Source: Leucobacter rhizosphaerae (GTDB lineage: Bacteria; Actinomycetota; Actinomycetes; Actinomycetales; Microbacteriaceae). Taken from it: a stretch of DNA of 64,000 bases. Where the stretch lies: contig NZ_CP095043.1 of NCBI RefSeq assembly GCF_022919175.1, positions 558,001 through 622,000 on the forward strand, read 5' to 3'. Numbering within the stretch: the stretch's first letter is position 1; the number at the start of each line of letters is the position of its first letter. The notes beneath the pieces were generated by a model, which made no database searches, was not told the origin of the DNA, and was given only the letters and a program-made list of their open reading frames with translations. The position numbers and the translations under genes were made by a program. Positions 26,867 through 37,949 of the stretch are shown piece after piece.

Positions 26867-26974
26867 CGCCACACGTGACGGAGATGTCACTGCTGCAGGA
26901 TCCCGTGCCGGGGACCGCTCCTGAATGAGTGAGATCTCCGTCGCAATCGTCGCGGTCCACTGACCGAGGACCGA

Positions 26975-27436
26975 TTACGCCCGCTGCGCCGCCTCGATCG
27001 CGATCGCGAGCTTCTCGGGGTGGCGAGTCGTCAGGATCCACTGCGGCGCCGGATCCGCGGGATCGATGTTCTCGATCTTCACCCCGCGGTGGATCCAGCC
27101 GCGCACGAGCAGAAAGCTCCGCGCGTCGAGGCCGGGGCCGATGGCGGCCCGAAGCGACTCGGCACCGAGCAGCTCGACCGCACCCAGCTGCGAGACGGGG
27201 ATCTGCGCGCGCCCCGCGGTGAGCACGCCGTCTTCGACGCGCAGGCTCGGACTCAGGAGCAGCGACACCAGCGCCAGCAGCACGTACGAAATGATCGCGA
27301 CGGGCACCGCGATCTCCGCGCTGATCGGGGTCAGCACCAGGGCGATCGCCGGGATCACGAGCAGCAGCGCGATGAAGAGGCTCGGGCCCGGGAGCAGTCG
27401 TTCGCGATAGGTGATCGTTCCCACGTCAGTCGTCAT
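26975..27436 (-). CDS. DUF3093 family membrane protein
   Basis: This 153-residue protein starts MTTDVGTITYRERLLPGPSL, with two adjacent transmembrane helices (~20-38, ~44-62) and then a small cytosolic domain (LRVEDGVLTAGRAQIPVSQL, LVRGWIHRGVKIENIDPADP), the DUF3093 pattern. The GGAGAC immediately before the ATG is the likely RBS; the longer upstream open frame overlaps dut and is spurious. It is divergent from dut, its near-constant neighbour in actinobacteria. Function is unknown. Confidence 0.87.
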   Translation of the reverse strand: MTTDVGTITYRERLLPGPSLFIALLLVIPAIALVLTPISAEIAVPVAIISYVLLALVSLLLSPSLRVEDGVLTAGRAQIPVSQLGAVELLGAESLRAAIGPGLDARSFLLVRGWIHRGVKIENIDPADPAPQWILTTRHPEKLAIAIEAAQRA

Positions 27437-27502
27437 GTCTCCATTATCCCCCTTGCAGCAAATGCTCGTGGCCGTGACGGCTCGATCCGATAGCCTGTCC
27501 GG

Positions 27503-27940
27503 GTGAGTCAATCGATCGAGATCCCCATCCGCGCCGAGCTCCCTCCCGCCTACGCGCACCCGGGCGACGCGGGGGCAGATCTGCGTGCGTCCGAGGCGCT
27601 CGTCATCCCACCGGGGCACCGCGCACTCGTGGGCACCGGCGTCTCGATCGCACTGCCCGAGGGCACGGCCGCGTTCGTCGTGCCGCGCAGCGGACTCGCA
27701 GCCAAGCGCGGGATCACCGTGCTCAACTCGCCCGGCACCGTCGACGCCGGCTACCGCGGTGAGATCAAGGTGACGCTGCTCAACACGGATCTCGAGGAGA
27801 GCTTCGAGGTGGCCGTGGGGGATCGCATCGCCCAGCTGATCATCATGCCCGTCTATCGCGCCGAGTTCGTCCCCGTGGACGACCTCTCCGAGAGCGCTCG
27901 CGGCGACGCGGGATTCGGGTCCACCGGCGTGCGCGACTGA
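27503..27940 (+). CDS. dut: dUTP diphosphatase
   Basis: This 145-residue trimeric enzyme converts dUTP to dUMP and PPi, preventing uracil incorporation into DNA. All five family motifs are visible in order: AHPGDAGADL, PRSGLAAKRGI, NSPGTVDAGYRGEIKV, the GDRIAQLIIMPV strand and the C-terminal RGDAGFGSTG arm. It starts at GTG 27503. It leads the cluster with DUF3710 and DUF3159. Confidence 0.97.
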   Translation: MSQSIEIPIRAELPPAYAHPGDAGADLRASEALVIPPGHRALVGTGVSIALPEGTAAFVVPRSGLAAKRGITVLNSPGTVDAGYRGEIKVTLLNTDLEESFEVAVGDRIAQLIIMPVYRAEFVPVDDLSESARGDAGFGSTGVRD

Positions 27941-27994
27941 GTCGCCGCCACCACGATGTCGCCCCGCGGGGCACAACCTAGGAGATTCTGAGCC

Positions 27995-28705
27995 ATGAGC
28001 ACGGACCACACCAACACCACCGACGAGCCCGAGGACACCACCGCTTCGGCAGAGGAGCTCGCCGTCCGCGACGCCGAGCCGGTCGAGATCGAGATCGACG
28101 AGTCGAAGTCGGCGCCCGAGGACCGTGACACCGCCGGACCGTTCGATGCGGCCGAAGTACCCGCGATGCGCCCCTACGTCGACCTCGGCGGCATCAAGGT
28201 CGCACCCCGCGAGGGGCTTCAGCTGCGCCTCGAGGTCGAGGAGCGCACGAACCGCGTCGTCGCCGTGTCACTCGACTACCGCGAGTCGCTGCTGCAGGTG
28301 CAGGCCTTCGCCGCCCCGAAGACCACGGGTCTCTGGGGCCGCGTCCGGTCCGAACTGACGCAGCAGATGACCTCGCAGGGCGCCCAGATCTCCGAGGAGT
28401 CCGGTGTGCTCGGACCGGAGGTCGTCGTGCGCAGCCAGGCGCCCGCTGAACAGGGTGGCGGTGAGCGCATCGTCCGCTTCGTCGCCGTCGACGGCCCACG
28501 GTGGATGCTCCGCGGCGTCATCATGGGCAAGGCCGCCACCGACGCGGCCGTGCGCGAGCAGGTCATCGAACTGTTCCGCGAGTTGGTCGTGGTGCGCGGC
28601 GACCAGCCGATGCCGCCGAGCGAGCTGATCCCGCTCCGGGTGCCCGCGGGCGTGCAGGCCGCCGGGCAGCAGGGATCCGGGCAGCAAGGGGCCCAGCAGG
28701 CGTGA
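27995..28705 (+). CDS. DUF3710 family protein
   Basis: This 236-residue protein has an acidic Thr/Glu/Asp-rich first ~45 residues. A conserved domain follows: AMRPYVDLGGIKVAPREGLQ, VVAVSLDYRESLLQVQAFAA, LTQQMTSQGAQISEESG and FVAVDGPRWMLRGVIMGKAA. The C-terminus is Gln/Gly-rich. This is the actinobacterial DUF3710. It lies 54 bp after dut, with TAGGAG upstream of the ATG, and overlaps the DUF3159 gene by 4 bp (GTGA). Function is unknown. Confidence 0.9.
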   Translation: MSTDHTNTTDEPEDTTASAEELAVRDAEPVEIEIDESKSAPEDRDTAGPFDAAEVPAMRPYVDLGGIKVAPREGLQLRLEVEERTNRVVAVSLDYRESLLQVQAFAAPKTTGLWGRVRSELTQQMTSQGAQISEESGVLGPEVVVRSQAPAEQGGGERIVRFVAVDGPRWMLRGVIMGKAATDAAVREQVIELFRELVVVRGDQPMPPSELIPLRVPAGVQAAGQQGSGQQGAQQA

Positions 28706-29535
28706 GCGACCGACCCGAGCCCGCCGAGGCGCAGACTCCGGGGTCCGACGACGGCGCGCGTGCGCCTCAGGATCCGGCCGCGTCGGACGCACCAGGTGCC
28801 ACCGAGCCCGCACTGCCGCTCGGCGGCGGTGTCGGACGTGCGGTGCGCGCCGGGCTCGGCGGCGAGTCCCTCTCGCGGCAGGGGGTGCTGGAGGCCATCG
28901 GCGGGTGGCGCGGGATCGCCGAGACCCTCGTGCCAGGACTCCTGTTCCTCGTGATGTTCACCATCACCCGCGACGCCCGCATCTCGGCCATCGCGCCCGC
29001 GGCGCTCGCGATCATCGCCGTCGCGGTGCGCCTCATACGGCGAGAACCCGTCGCCTCGGCGTTCTCGGGAGCCGCCGGTGTCGCCATCGCGGTGGCCGCG
29101 ACGCTCCTCACGGGCCGCGGCGAGGACTACTACCTGCCCGGGTTCTGGACCAACGGGCTGTGGAGCCTCGGTCTCCTCATCTCCCTCGCGGTCGGTTGGC
29201 CCCTGCTCGGCTTCGTGCTCGGCGGCCTGCGCGGCGATCTGCGCGCATGGCGGAGGGACCGATCGCTGCGCCGCGTCGCCACCTGGCTCACCCTGCTCTG
29301 GCTCGGCATGTTCCTCGCGCGACTGGCCGTGCAGCTGCCGCTCTACTTCGCGGGTCAGGCCGACACTCCCGGGGCCATCGAGGCGCTCGGTGTCGCTCGG
29401 CTCGTGATGGGCGTGCCGCTGTTCGCACTCGTCATCGTCTTCACCTGGATGGTCCTCAGTCGCCTCCGGCAATCGTCAGATGATTCATCCGCAGAAATCG
29501 TTGACACCACTGGGGACAACGCGCCTCGACCGTGA
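28702..29535 (+). CDS. DUF3159 family membrane protein
   Basis: This 277-residue protein starts at GTG 28702, overlapping the DUF3710 stop, which implies translational coupling. After a disordered Pro/Ala-rich start, it has about six transmembrane helices, including IAETLVPGLLFLVMFTITRD and the family motif YYLPGFWTNGLWSLGLLISL. A cytosolic loop RGDLRAWRRDRSLRR precedes the last helices. DUF3159 proteins are conserved in actinobacteria and of unknown function. The trkA-type genes that often follow are absent here; acnA comes next. Confidence 0.9.
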   Translation: MSDRPEPAEAQTPGSDDGARAPQDPAASDAPGATEPALPLGGGVGRAVRAGLGGESLSRQGVLEAIGGWRGIAETLVPGLLFLVMFTITRDARISAIAPAALAIIAVAVRLIRREPVASAFSGAAGVAIAVAATLLTGRGEDYYLPGFWTNGLWSLGLLISLAVGWPLLGFVLGGLRGDLRAWRRDRSLRRVATWLTLLWLGMFLARLAVQLPLYFAGQADTPGAIEALGVARLVMGVPLFALVIVFTWMVLSRLRQSSDDSSAEIVDTTGDNAPRP

Positions 29536-29558
29536 CATTCGAGGCTCCCGTTTCGGTG

Positions 29559-29580
29559 TAGACTTATCTTGACATCGAGA
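29559..29580 (+). promoter_or_regulatory. acnA promoter/operator candidate
   Basis: A TAGACT -10-like box (29559-29564) is followed immediately by TCTTGACATCGAGA (29567-29580), an imperfect 6-2-6 inverted repeat (TCTTGA / TCGAGA). Placed at or just after the presumed transcription start, it looks like a repressor site. The cognate regulator is not in the window. Confidence 0.45.
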
Positions 29581-29629
29581 CACTTTTTCTGATCGAGACG
29601 ATTCGATCGAAAGACTTTGGAGGAGCCTC

Positions 29630-32317
<2,688 letters not shown>

Positions 32318-32330
32318 CGCACCGTTCGCA

Positions 32331-32368
32331 GCACGAGGGGCCCGGGCATCCGCTCGGGCCCCTCGTGC
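32331..32368. terminator. Terminator after acnA
   Basis: A 14-bp perfect stem (GCACGAGGGGCCCG and complement) with a 10-nt loop begins 13 bp after the acnA stop. There is no long T-run, as is common in this phylum. Confidence 0.8.
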
Positions 32369-32475
32369 GTCTGCAGCGCATCTGCACACTGCCTCGATGC
32401 AGGTCCGCAGGGGAGGCAGCGCTAGGATTGTGAGATGCTCGCGGCTCGCGAGGCGGACACGACGGAGGGGTGCGA

Positions 32476-34404
32476 GTGTCGATTCTGGAACGCATTGCAG
32501 GTCCTCGTGACCTGGACGCTCTGACGCCGGAGGAGTGCCGCACGCTCGCGGCCGAGATCCGGGAGTTCCTGATCGCGGAGGTCGCCAAGACCGGGGGTCA
32601 CCTCGGCCCGAACCTGGGAGTCGTCGAGCTCACGATCGCCCTGCACCGCGTGTTCGAATCGCCGCGGGATCCGATCGTCTTCGACACCGGCCACCAGAGC
32701 TACGTGCACAAGCTCCTCACGGGCCGCAAGGACTTCTCCGGGCTGCGGCAGCGGGGCGGGCTCGCCGGCTACCCGCAGCGCGCCGAGTCGGAGCACGACA
32801 TCGTCGAGAGCTCGCACGCCTCGAGCTCGCTGAGCTGGGCCGACGGGATCTCCCGGGCCTTCGCGCGCACGGAGCAGCAGGATCGCCACGTCGTCGCACT
32901 CGTCGGCGACGGCGCGCTCACCGGGGGCATGACCTGGGAAGCGCTCAACAACATCACCGACGACAACGATCGAAACCTCGTGATCGTCGTCAACGACAAC
33001 GGCCGGTCCTACGCACCGACCATCGGCGGCATGGCCCGCTTTCTGAACTCCGTGCGCGTCACGGGCAGCTACCGCGATCTCCAGGAGGGCAGCGAGCGCC
33101 TGTTCAGCCGCCTCGGCACGCCGGGCCGCACCGTCTACCGCGCCACCCGCGGCGCCATGCGCGGGCTCGTGAGCCGGGCCTCCGGCAACCAGGACCTCTA
33201 CGCGAACCTGGACATCAAGTACGTCGGCCCGGTCGACGGGCACGACCTCGAGGCACTCGAGCTCGCCCTGCACCAGGCCAAGGACTATGGGCGCCCCGCC
33301 CTCGTCCACGTCATCACCGAGAAGGGCCGCGGCTACGCGCCCGCGGAGAACGACGAGGCCGACCAGTTCCACGCGATCGGCCAGATCGACCCGGGCAGCG
33401 GCGAGCCGATCGACGTGGCCTCGGCCGGGCGTTCCTGGACCGCCGTCTTCCGCGAGCGGCTCGTGGAACTGGCCGCCGAGAACGACCGCCTCGTCGCCAT
33501 CACCGCCGCGATGCTCGCCCCGACCGGGCTCGACGCGATGGCCGAGCGATACCCCGAACGCGTGTACGACGTCGGCATCGCCGAGCAGCACGCCGTCACG
33601 AGCGCCGCCGGTCTCGCCTACGGCGGTCTCCACCCCGTCGTGGCCGTGTACGCCACCTTCATGAACCGCGCGTTCGACCAGCTGCTCATGGACGTCGCCC
33701 TGCACCGCGCGGGCGTGACCTTCGTGCTGGATCGCGCCGGGCTCACCGGCCCCGACGGCGCAAGCCACAACGGCGTCTGGGACCTCGCGACACTGCAGGT
33801 CGTCCCGGGCATCCGGATCGCCTCGCCGCGTGACGAGGCCAGTCTCCGCGAGCTGCTCACCGAGGCCACCGGCATCGAGGACGGCCCGACGGTCATCCGC
33901 TACCCGAAGGGCTCCGTCGGCTCGGAGCTCCCGGCGATCCGTCGCACCGACGACGGCGTCGACGTCTTGCACGAGGACGCAGCGCCCGGGGGAGTCCGTG
34001 ACGTGCTCTTCGTCGCGGTCGGCCCGATGTCACGCGTCGCGCTCGATGCGGCCCGACTCCTCACCGCCCAGGGCATCTCGGCCACCGTCGTCGACCCGCG
34101 GTGGGTGGTGCCCGTGGCGGAATCCGTGGTCGAACTCGCACGGTCGCACCGCCTGCTGATCAGCATCGAGGACGGGATCCGGGTCGGCGGGGTCGGCACC
34201 CGGATCCGCCAGTCGCTGCGCGACGCGGGCGTGGACACGGCCGTGAGCGAACTCGGCACGCCGGATGCGTTCCCGGATCACGCCACGCGCGCGCAGCTGC
34301 TCGCGGACGCGGGACTCACCGCGGAGCAGATCGCAGCGGACGCGGTCGAGCACGTGCGGGGCACCCGCATTCCGATCGCCCGGCCGACACCCGCGGACCT
34401 CTGA
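32476..34404 (+). CDS. dxs: 1-deoxy-D-xylulose-5-phosphate synthase
   Basis: This 642-residue thiamine-diphosphate enzyme carries out the first step of the MEP isoprenoid pathway (pyruvate + glyceraldehyde 3-phosphate). Visible motifs are TKTGGHLGPNLG-like KTGGHLGPNLGVVELT, FDTGHQSYVHK, the ThDP motif GDGALTGG...VVNDN, and the transketolase pyrimidine domain VGIAEQHAVTSAAG. It begins at GTG 32476, 7 bp after GGAGG; the in-frame GTG at 32470 sits inside that RBS. Its product pathway feeds the undecaprenyl synthase UppS at 56158. Confidence 0.96.
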   Translation: MSILERIAGPRDLDALTPEECRTLAAEIREFLIAEVAKTGGHLGPNLGVVELTIALHRVFESPRDPIVFDTGHQSYVHKLLTGRKDFSGLRQRGGLAGYPQRAESEHDIVESSHASSSLSWADGISRAFARTEQQDRHVVALVGDGALTGGMTWEALNNITDDNDRNLVIVVNDNGRSYAPTIGGMARFLNSVRVTGSYRDLQEGSERLFSRLGTPGRTVYRATRGAMRGLVSRASGNQDLYANLDIKYVGPVDGHDLEALELALHQAKDYGRPALVHVITEKGRGYAPAENDEADQFHAIGQIDPGSGEPIDVASAGRSWTAVFRERLVELAAENDRLVAITAAMLAPTGLDAMAERYPERVYDVGIAEQHAVTSAAGLAYGGLHPVVAVYATFMNRAFDQLLMDVALHRAGVTFVLDRAGLTGPDGASHNGVWDLATLQVVPGIRIASPRDEASLRELLTEATGIEDGPTVIRYPKGSVGSELPAIRRTDDGVDVLHEDAAPGGVRDVLFVAVGPMSRVALDAARLLTAQGISATVVDPRWVVPVAESVVELARSHRLLISIEDGIRVGGVGTRIRQSLRDAGVDTAVSELGTPDAFPDHATRAQLLADAGLTAEQIAADAVEHVRGTRIPIARPTPADL

Positions 34405-34415
34405 CCGGCATCAGC

Positions 34416-34470
34416 GACGGAGCCCCTGAGTTCCGGATCTGTTGAGGATCCGGCGCCCAGGGGCTCCGTC
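34416..34470. terminator. Bidirectional terminator between dxs and fadB
   Basis: The outer 13-bp stem (GACGGAGCCCCTG and complement) encloses an inner 7-bp stem (CCGGATC/GATCCGG). It lies between the convergent dxs and fadB stops. Confidence 0.85.
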
Positions 34471-34485
34471 AGCTGCGGTGCGCGG

Positions 34486-36627
34486 TTACTGCGTGCGATC
34501 GCCCGCGATGATGGGATCGTGGAACGTGCCGCCGAAGGTGCGCTCGCTCGCTCCGATCCGGTCGAGGTAGGGAGTCGCGCCGCCCGCCTGGAACGGCCAG
34601 CCGGCCCCCAGGATCAGGCAGAGGTCGATGTCCTCGGCTGCCGCGACGACGCCCTCGTCGAGCATGATCTTGATCTCTCCGGCGAGCTCGTCTTCGACGC
34701 GGCGGAGGATCGTCTCCTCCGAGACCGCCGTCTTCCCGATCGTGACGGCCTTCTTGCCGGCCTTCGAGAGATCCTCGACCTTGCCGAGCTTCGACTTCGA
34801 GAGCGGGCCCTCCACCTCGGCCAGGCGGTGCAGGTTCTCAGAGGCGTAGAAGCGCTCCGGGAACGCGGCGACCATGGTGTCCTGCACGTGTGCCGCGACC
34901 TTCCACCCGACCAGGTCGATGAGCTCGAACGGTCCCATCGGCAAGCCGATCGGGGCGAGCGCGCGCTCGACGACGGGCATCGGGGTACCCTCGTCCAGGG
35001 CGCGGGCCGCCTCGCCCATGACCTTCGCGAGCAGTCGATTCACCACGAACCCGGGGCGATCCGCCGTGATCACGGCGCTCTTGCCGAGCTTCTTCGCGAC
35101 CGCCATCGCCGTGGCGAGGGTCTCGTCGCTCGTCGACGGCACCCGCACGACCTCGATGAGCGGCATGACCGCGACCGGGTTGAAGAAGTGGAAGCCGACG
35201 AGCCGCTCGGGGTGGGCCAGGTTGGCCCCGATCTCCTCGACGGAGAGCGAGGAGGTGTTCGTCGCGAGCACGGCGGTCTCGGAGATGATCGGCTCGATCT
35301 CCGCGAACACCTGCTGCTTCACGCCGAGCTCCTCGAACACGGCCTCGATCACCCAGTCGCAGTCGGCGTAGAGTGACTTGTCGGTCGTGCCGCTGACGAG
35401 CGCCTTGATCTGGTTCGCATCGTCGGGGGAGAGGCGCCCCTTCTCCTGCATGGTGTCGATCTCACCGCGGATGTAGTCCAGGCCCTTGTCGACCCGCGAC
35501 TGATCGAGATCGGTGATGAGGACCGGCACGCGCAGCTTCCGAGCGAAGAGCAGCGCGAACTGGCTCGCCATGAGACCGGCCCCGATGACGCCGACCTTCT
35601 TGACGGGCTGCGCCAGCTCGCGATCCGGTGCCCCGGCGGGGCGCTTCGCACGCTTCTGCACGAGGTCGAACGCGTAGATGGAGGCCGCGAACTGGTCACC
35701 CGAGATGAGCTCAGTGAGCGCGTCGTCCTCGCGCTCGAACCCGCGCACGCGGTCGTTGTCCTTGGCCGCGCTCAGCAGGTCGAGTGCGACGTACGGGGAC
35801 TTCGCCGCCGTGCCGATCCGCGCCTTGAGCGTGTCGCGGGCGATCTTGATCGCCGCCGGCCACTTCGTCAGCCGCTCCAGCTTGCCGGGTTCGTGGGGGC
35901 GCGAGACCGTGACCGAGCCGCTGAGCACACCGTCGGCCCAGGCCACGGAGCGCTCGAGGAAACTCGCCGCACCGAACATCGCATCGAACAGGCCCATGCG
36001 GTACGCCTGTTCGGGCTTCAGCATCCGGTTGTTCTTCAGCGGGTTCGAGACGATGATCTCGAGGGCGTTCTCGATGCCGATGAGGTTCGGCACGATCGTC
36101 GCCCCACCCCAGCCCGGGATGATGCCGAGGAACACCTCGGGGAACGCGAGCGCGGCCGCCGACGAATCGAGGGTGCGGTAGTCGCAGTTGAGCGCGATCT
36201 CCATCGCACCGCCGAGGGCGAGACCGTTCACGAACGCGAAGGAGGGGACCCCGAGGGTGCCGAACTTGCCGAGCACGCGATGGCCGTACTGCGCCATGAG
36301 TCGGGCGTTCTCGCGGGTCGCGAGCGTGGAGACCTTCGACAGGTCGGCCCCCGCCGCGAAGATGAACGGCTTGCCCGTGATGCCGACGGCCCGGATCTCA
36401 CCCGCGGCCGCCCGCGCGGCCTGCGCGTCGAGCACGGTCTCGAGGGCCTGCAGTGTGCGCGGGCCGAGCGTATTCGGACGGGTGTGGTCCCGCCCGTTGT
36501 CAAGGGTGATGAGAGCGAGCGTGCCGCCCGACGGCAGTGCGACGTCGCGCACGAACGACTCGGTGATGACCTCGTCGTCGGCTGCGGCGAGCAGCGGGGC
36601 GAAATCGATGGTGGTGTAATCAGTCAT
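34486..36627 (-). CDS. fadB: Fatty-acid oxidation multifunctional protein: enoyl-CoA hydratase / 3-hydroxyacyl-CoA dehydrogenase
   Basis: This 713-residue two-domain protein performs two middle steps of beta-oxidation. The N-terminal crotonase domain (~1-300) has GKPFIFAAGADLS, VNGLALGGAMEIALNCDYR and GIIPGWGGATIV. The C-terminal dehydrogenase has the NAD motif KKVGVIGAGLMASQFALLFA (~343-362), ATNTSSLSVEEI, and GFHFFNPVAVMPLIEVV with the catalytic His. It follows fadA by 6 bp on the same strand, so the pair forms the trifunctional complex operon. Homologues in actinobacteria are usually annotated fadJ/fadB alike. Confidence 0.94.
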   Translation of the reverse strand: MTDYTTIDFAPLLAAADDEVITESFVRDVALPSGGTLALITLDNGRDHTRPNTLGPRTLQALETVLDAQAARAAAGEIRAVGITGKPFIFAAGADLSKVSTLATRENARLMAQYGHRVLGKFGTLGVPSFAFVNGLALGGAMEIALNCDYRTLDSSAAALAFPEVFLGIIPGWGGATIVPNLIGIENALEIIVSNPLKNNRMLKPEQAYRMGLFDAMFGAASFLERSVAWADGVLSGSVTVSRPHEPGKLERLTKWPAAIKIARDTLKARIGTAAKSPYVALDLLSAAKDNDRVRGFEREDDALTELISGDQFAASIYAFDLVQKRAKRPAGAPDRELAQPVKKVGVIGAGLMASQFALLFARKLRVPVLITDLDQSRVDKGLDYIRGEIDTMQEKGRLSPDDANQIKALVSGTTDKSLYADCDWVIEAVFEELGVKQQVFAEIEPIISETAVLATNTSSLSVEEIGANLAHPERLVGFHFFNPVAVMPLIEVVRVPSTSDETLATAMAVAKKLGKSAVITADRPGFVVNRLLAKVMGEAARALDEGTPMPVVERALAPIGLPMGPFELIDLVGWKVAAHVQDTMVAAFPERFYASENLHRLAEVEGPLSKSKLGKVEDLSKAGKKAVTIGKTAVSEETILRRVEDELAGEIKIMLDEGVVAAAEDIDLCLILGAGWPFQAGGATPYLDRIGASERTFGGTFHDPIIAGDRTQ

Positions 36628-36633
36628 CGCCGG

Positions 36634-37836
36634 TTACTTTCCCTTCTTGCCGTCGAAGTGGGGGTTCTCCCAGATCATGGTGCCGCCCTGCCCGAGGCCG
36701 ACGCACATCGCAGTCACGCCGTAGCGGACGTCGGGGCGCTGCTCGAACTGGCGCGCGAGCTGGATCATGAGTCGCACGCCCGAGGCGGCGAGCGGGTGGC
36801 CGAACGCGATCGCGCCGCCCCAGGGGTTGATGCGAGGATCCTCGTCCGAGATCCCGAAGTGATCCGTGAACGAGAGCACCTGCACCGCGAACGCCTCGTT
36901 CAGCTCGAAGAGCCCGATGTCGTTGATCGAGAGGCCCGCGCGACGCAGCGCCTTTTCGGTGGAGGGGACGGGACCGAGGCCCATGACCTCCGGCTCGACG
37001 CCGGCGTAGGCGAAGCCCACCATGCGCATCTTCGCCCCGAGACCCAGCTCGCGCGCCGTGTCGGCTCCCGCGAGGAGGGAGACGGTCGCCCCGTCGGTGA
37101 GGGGCGAGGCGTTCCCGGCGGTGACCCGCCCGTGCGGCCGGAACGGCGTCTTGAGCGTCGAGAGACCCTCCATCGTCGTCTGCGGGCGTCGCCCCTCGTC
37201 CTCGGTGGCGAGTCCCCAGCCCGCGGCGGACCGGAGCGCCACCGGCACGAGATCCGCCTGGATGTCGCCGCGATCATAGGCGGCCTGCACCTTGTGCTGG
37301 CTCAGCATGCCGAACCGGTCGGCGCGCTCCTTCGTGAGCTCGGGGAACCGGTCGTGCAGCCGCTCGGCCGTGATGCCCATGTTCAGAGCGTCGGGGCTCA
37401 CGAGCTTCTCCGCCACGAAGCGCGGGTTCGGATCGGCGTCCAGACCGATCGGGTGCCGCCCCATGTGCTCGACACCACCGGCGATCGCGAGATCGTACTG
37501 CCCCGCGCCGATGGCGGCGCCCATGAAGGAAGCGACCGTCAGCGCGCCCGCGCACATCCGGTCGAGCGCGAAGCCCGGCACCGAGACCGGGACACCGGCG
37601 AGCATGGCGACCGTGCGACCGAGTGTCAGCCCCTGGTCACCCTGCTGGGTGGTGGCCGCGATACCGACGTCGTCGATGCGGTCGAGCGGCAGGGCCGCGT
37701 TGCGTTCGATCAGGCCCTCGAGCGCCTTGACCGCTAGATCATCGGCGCGGGTGCCCGCGTACATTCCCTTGTCACCGGCGCGCCCGAATGGGGTGCGGAC
37801 CCCGTCCACGAACACGACTTCTCTCATTGCGGCCAC
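36634..37836 (-). CDS. fadA: Acetyl-CoA acyltransferase (thiolase)
   Basis: This 400-residue 3-ketoacyl-CoA thiolase catalyses the last beta-oxidation step. The nucleophilic cysteine lies in DRMCAGALT (~95). Further motifs are GGVEHMGRHPIG, NASPLTDGA, NEAFAVQ, GHPLAASG with the His, and CVGLGQGG with the second Cys. GTG at 37836 follows GGAGG at 4 bp; ATG 37827 is the alternative. It is the promoter-proximal partner of fadB. A palindrome next to a TAGGAT box upstream may be its control site. Confidence 0.94.
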   Translation of the reverse strand: MAAMREVVFVDGVRTPFGRAGDKGMYAGTRADDLAVKALEGLIERNAALPLDRIDDVGIAATTQQGDQGLTLGRTVAMLAGVPVSVPGFALDRMCAGALTVASFMGAAIGAGQYDLAIAGGVEHMGRHPIGLDADPNPRFVAEKLVSPDALNMGITAERLHDRFPELTKERADRFGMLSQHKVQAAYDRGDIQADLVPVALRSAAGWGLATEDEGRRPQTTMEGLSTLKTPFRPHGRVTAGNASPLTDGATVSLLAGADTARELGLGAKMRMVGFAYAGVEPEVMGLGPVPSTEKALRRAGLSINDIGLFELNEAFAVQVLSFTDHFGISDEDPRINPWGGAIAFGHPLAASGVRLMIQLARQFEQRPDVRYGVTAMCVGLGQGGTMIWENPHFDGKKGK

Positions 37837-37873
37837 TTCGCCTCCATCAGGGTTGACTACTGCTGCTCACTCC

Positions 37874-37892
37874 ATCCTAGAGACGGAGTCTC
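37874..37892 (-). promoter_or_regulatory. fadA promoter with adjacent palindrome
   Basis: On the minus strand GAGAC-TCC-GTCTC (37880-37892) directly precedes a TAGGAT -10-like box (37874-37879), 38 bp before the fadA start. An inverted repeat in the spacer region is a classic repressor position; a TetR- or GntR-type fatty-acid regulator would be expected but is not in the window. Confidence 0.45.
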
Positions 37893-37949
37893 ATTGCGGG
37901 GAGATGACGTGCGGATTCACCGGCGACCGGGAAGTCACCCGAGGCGTGA

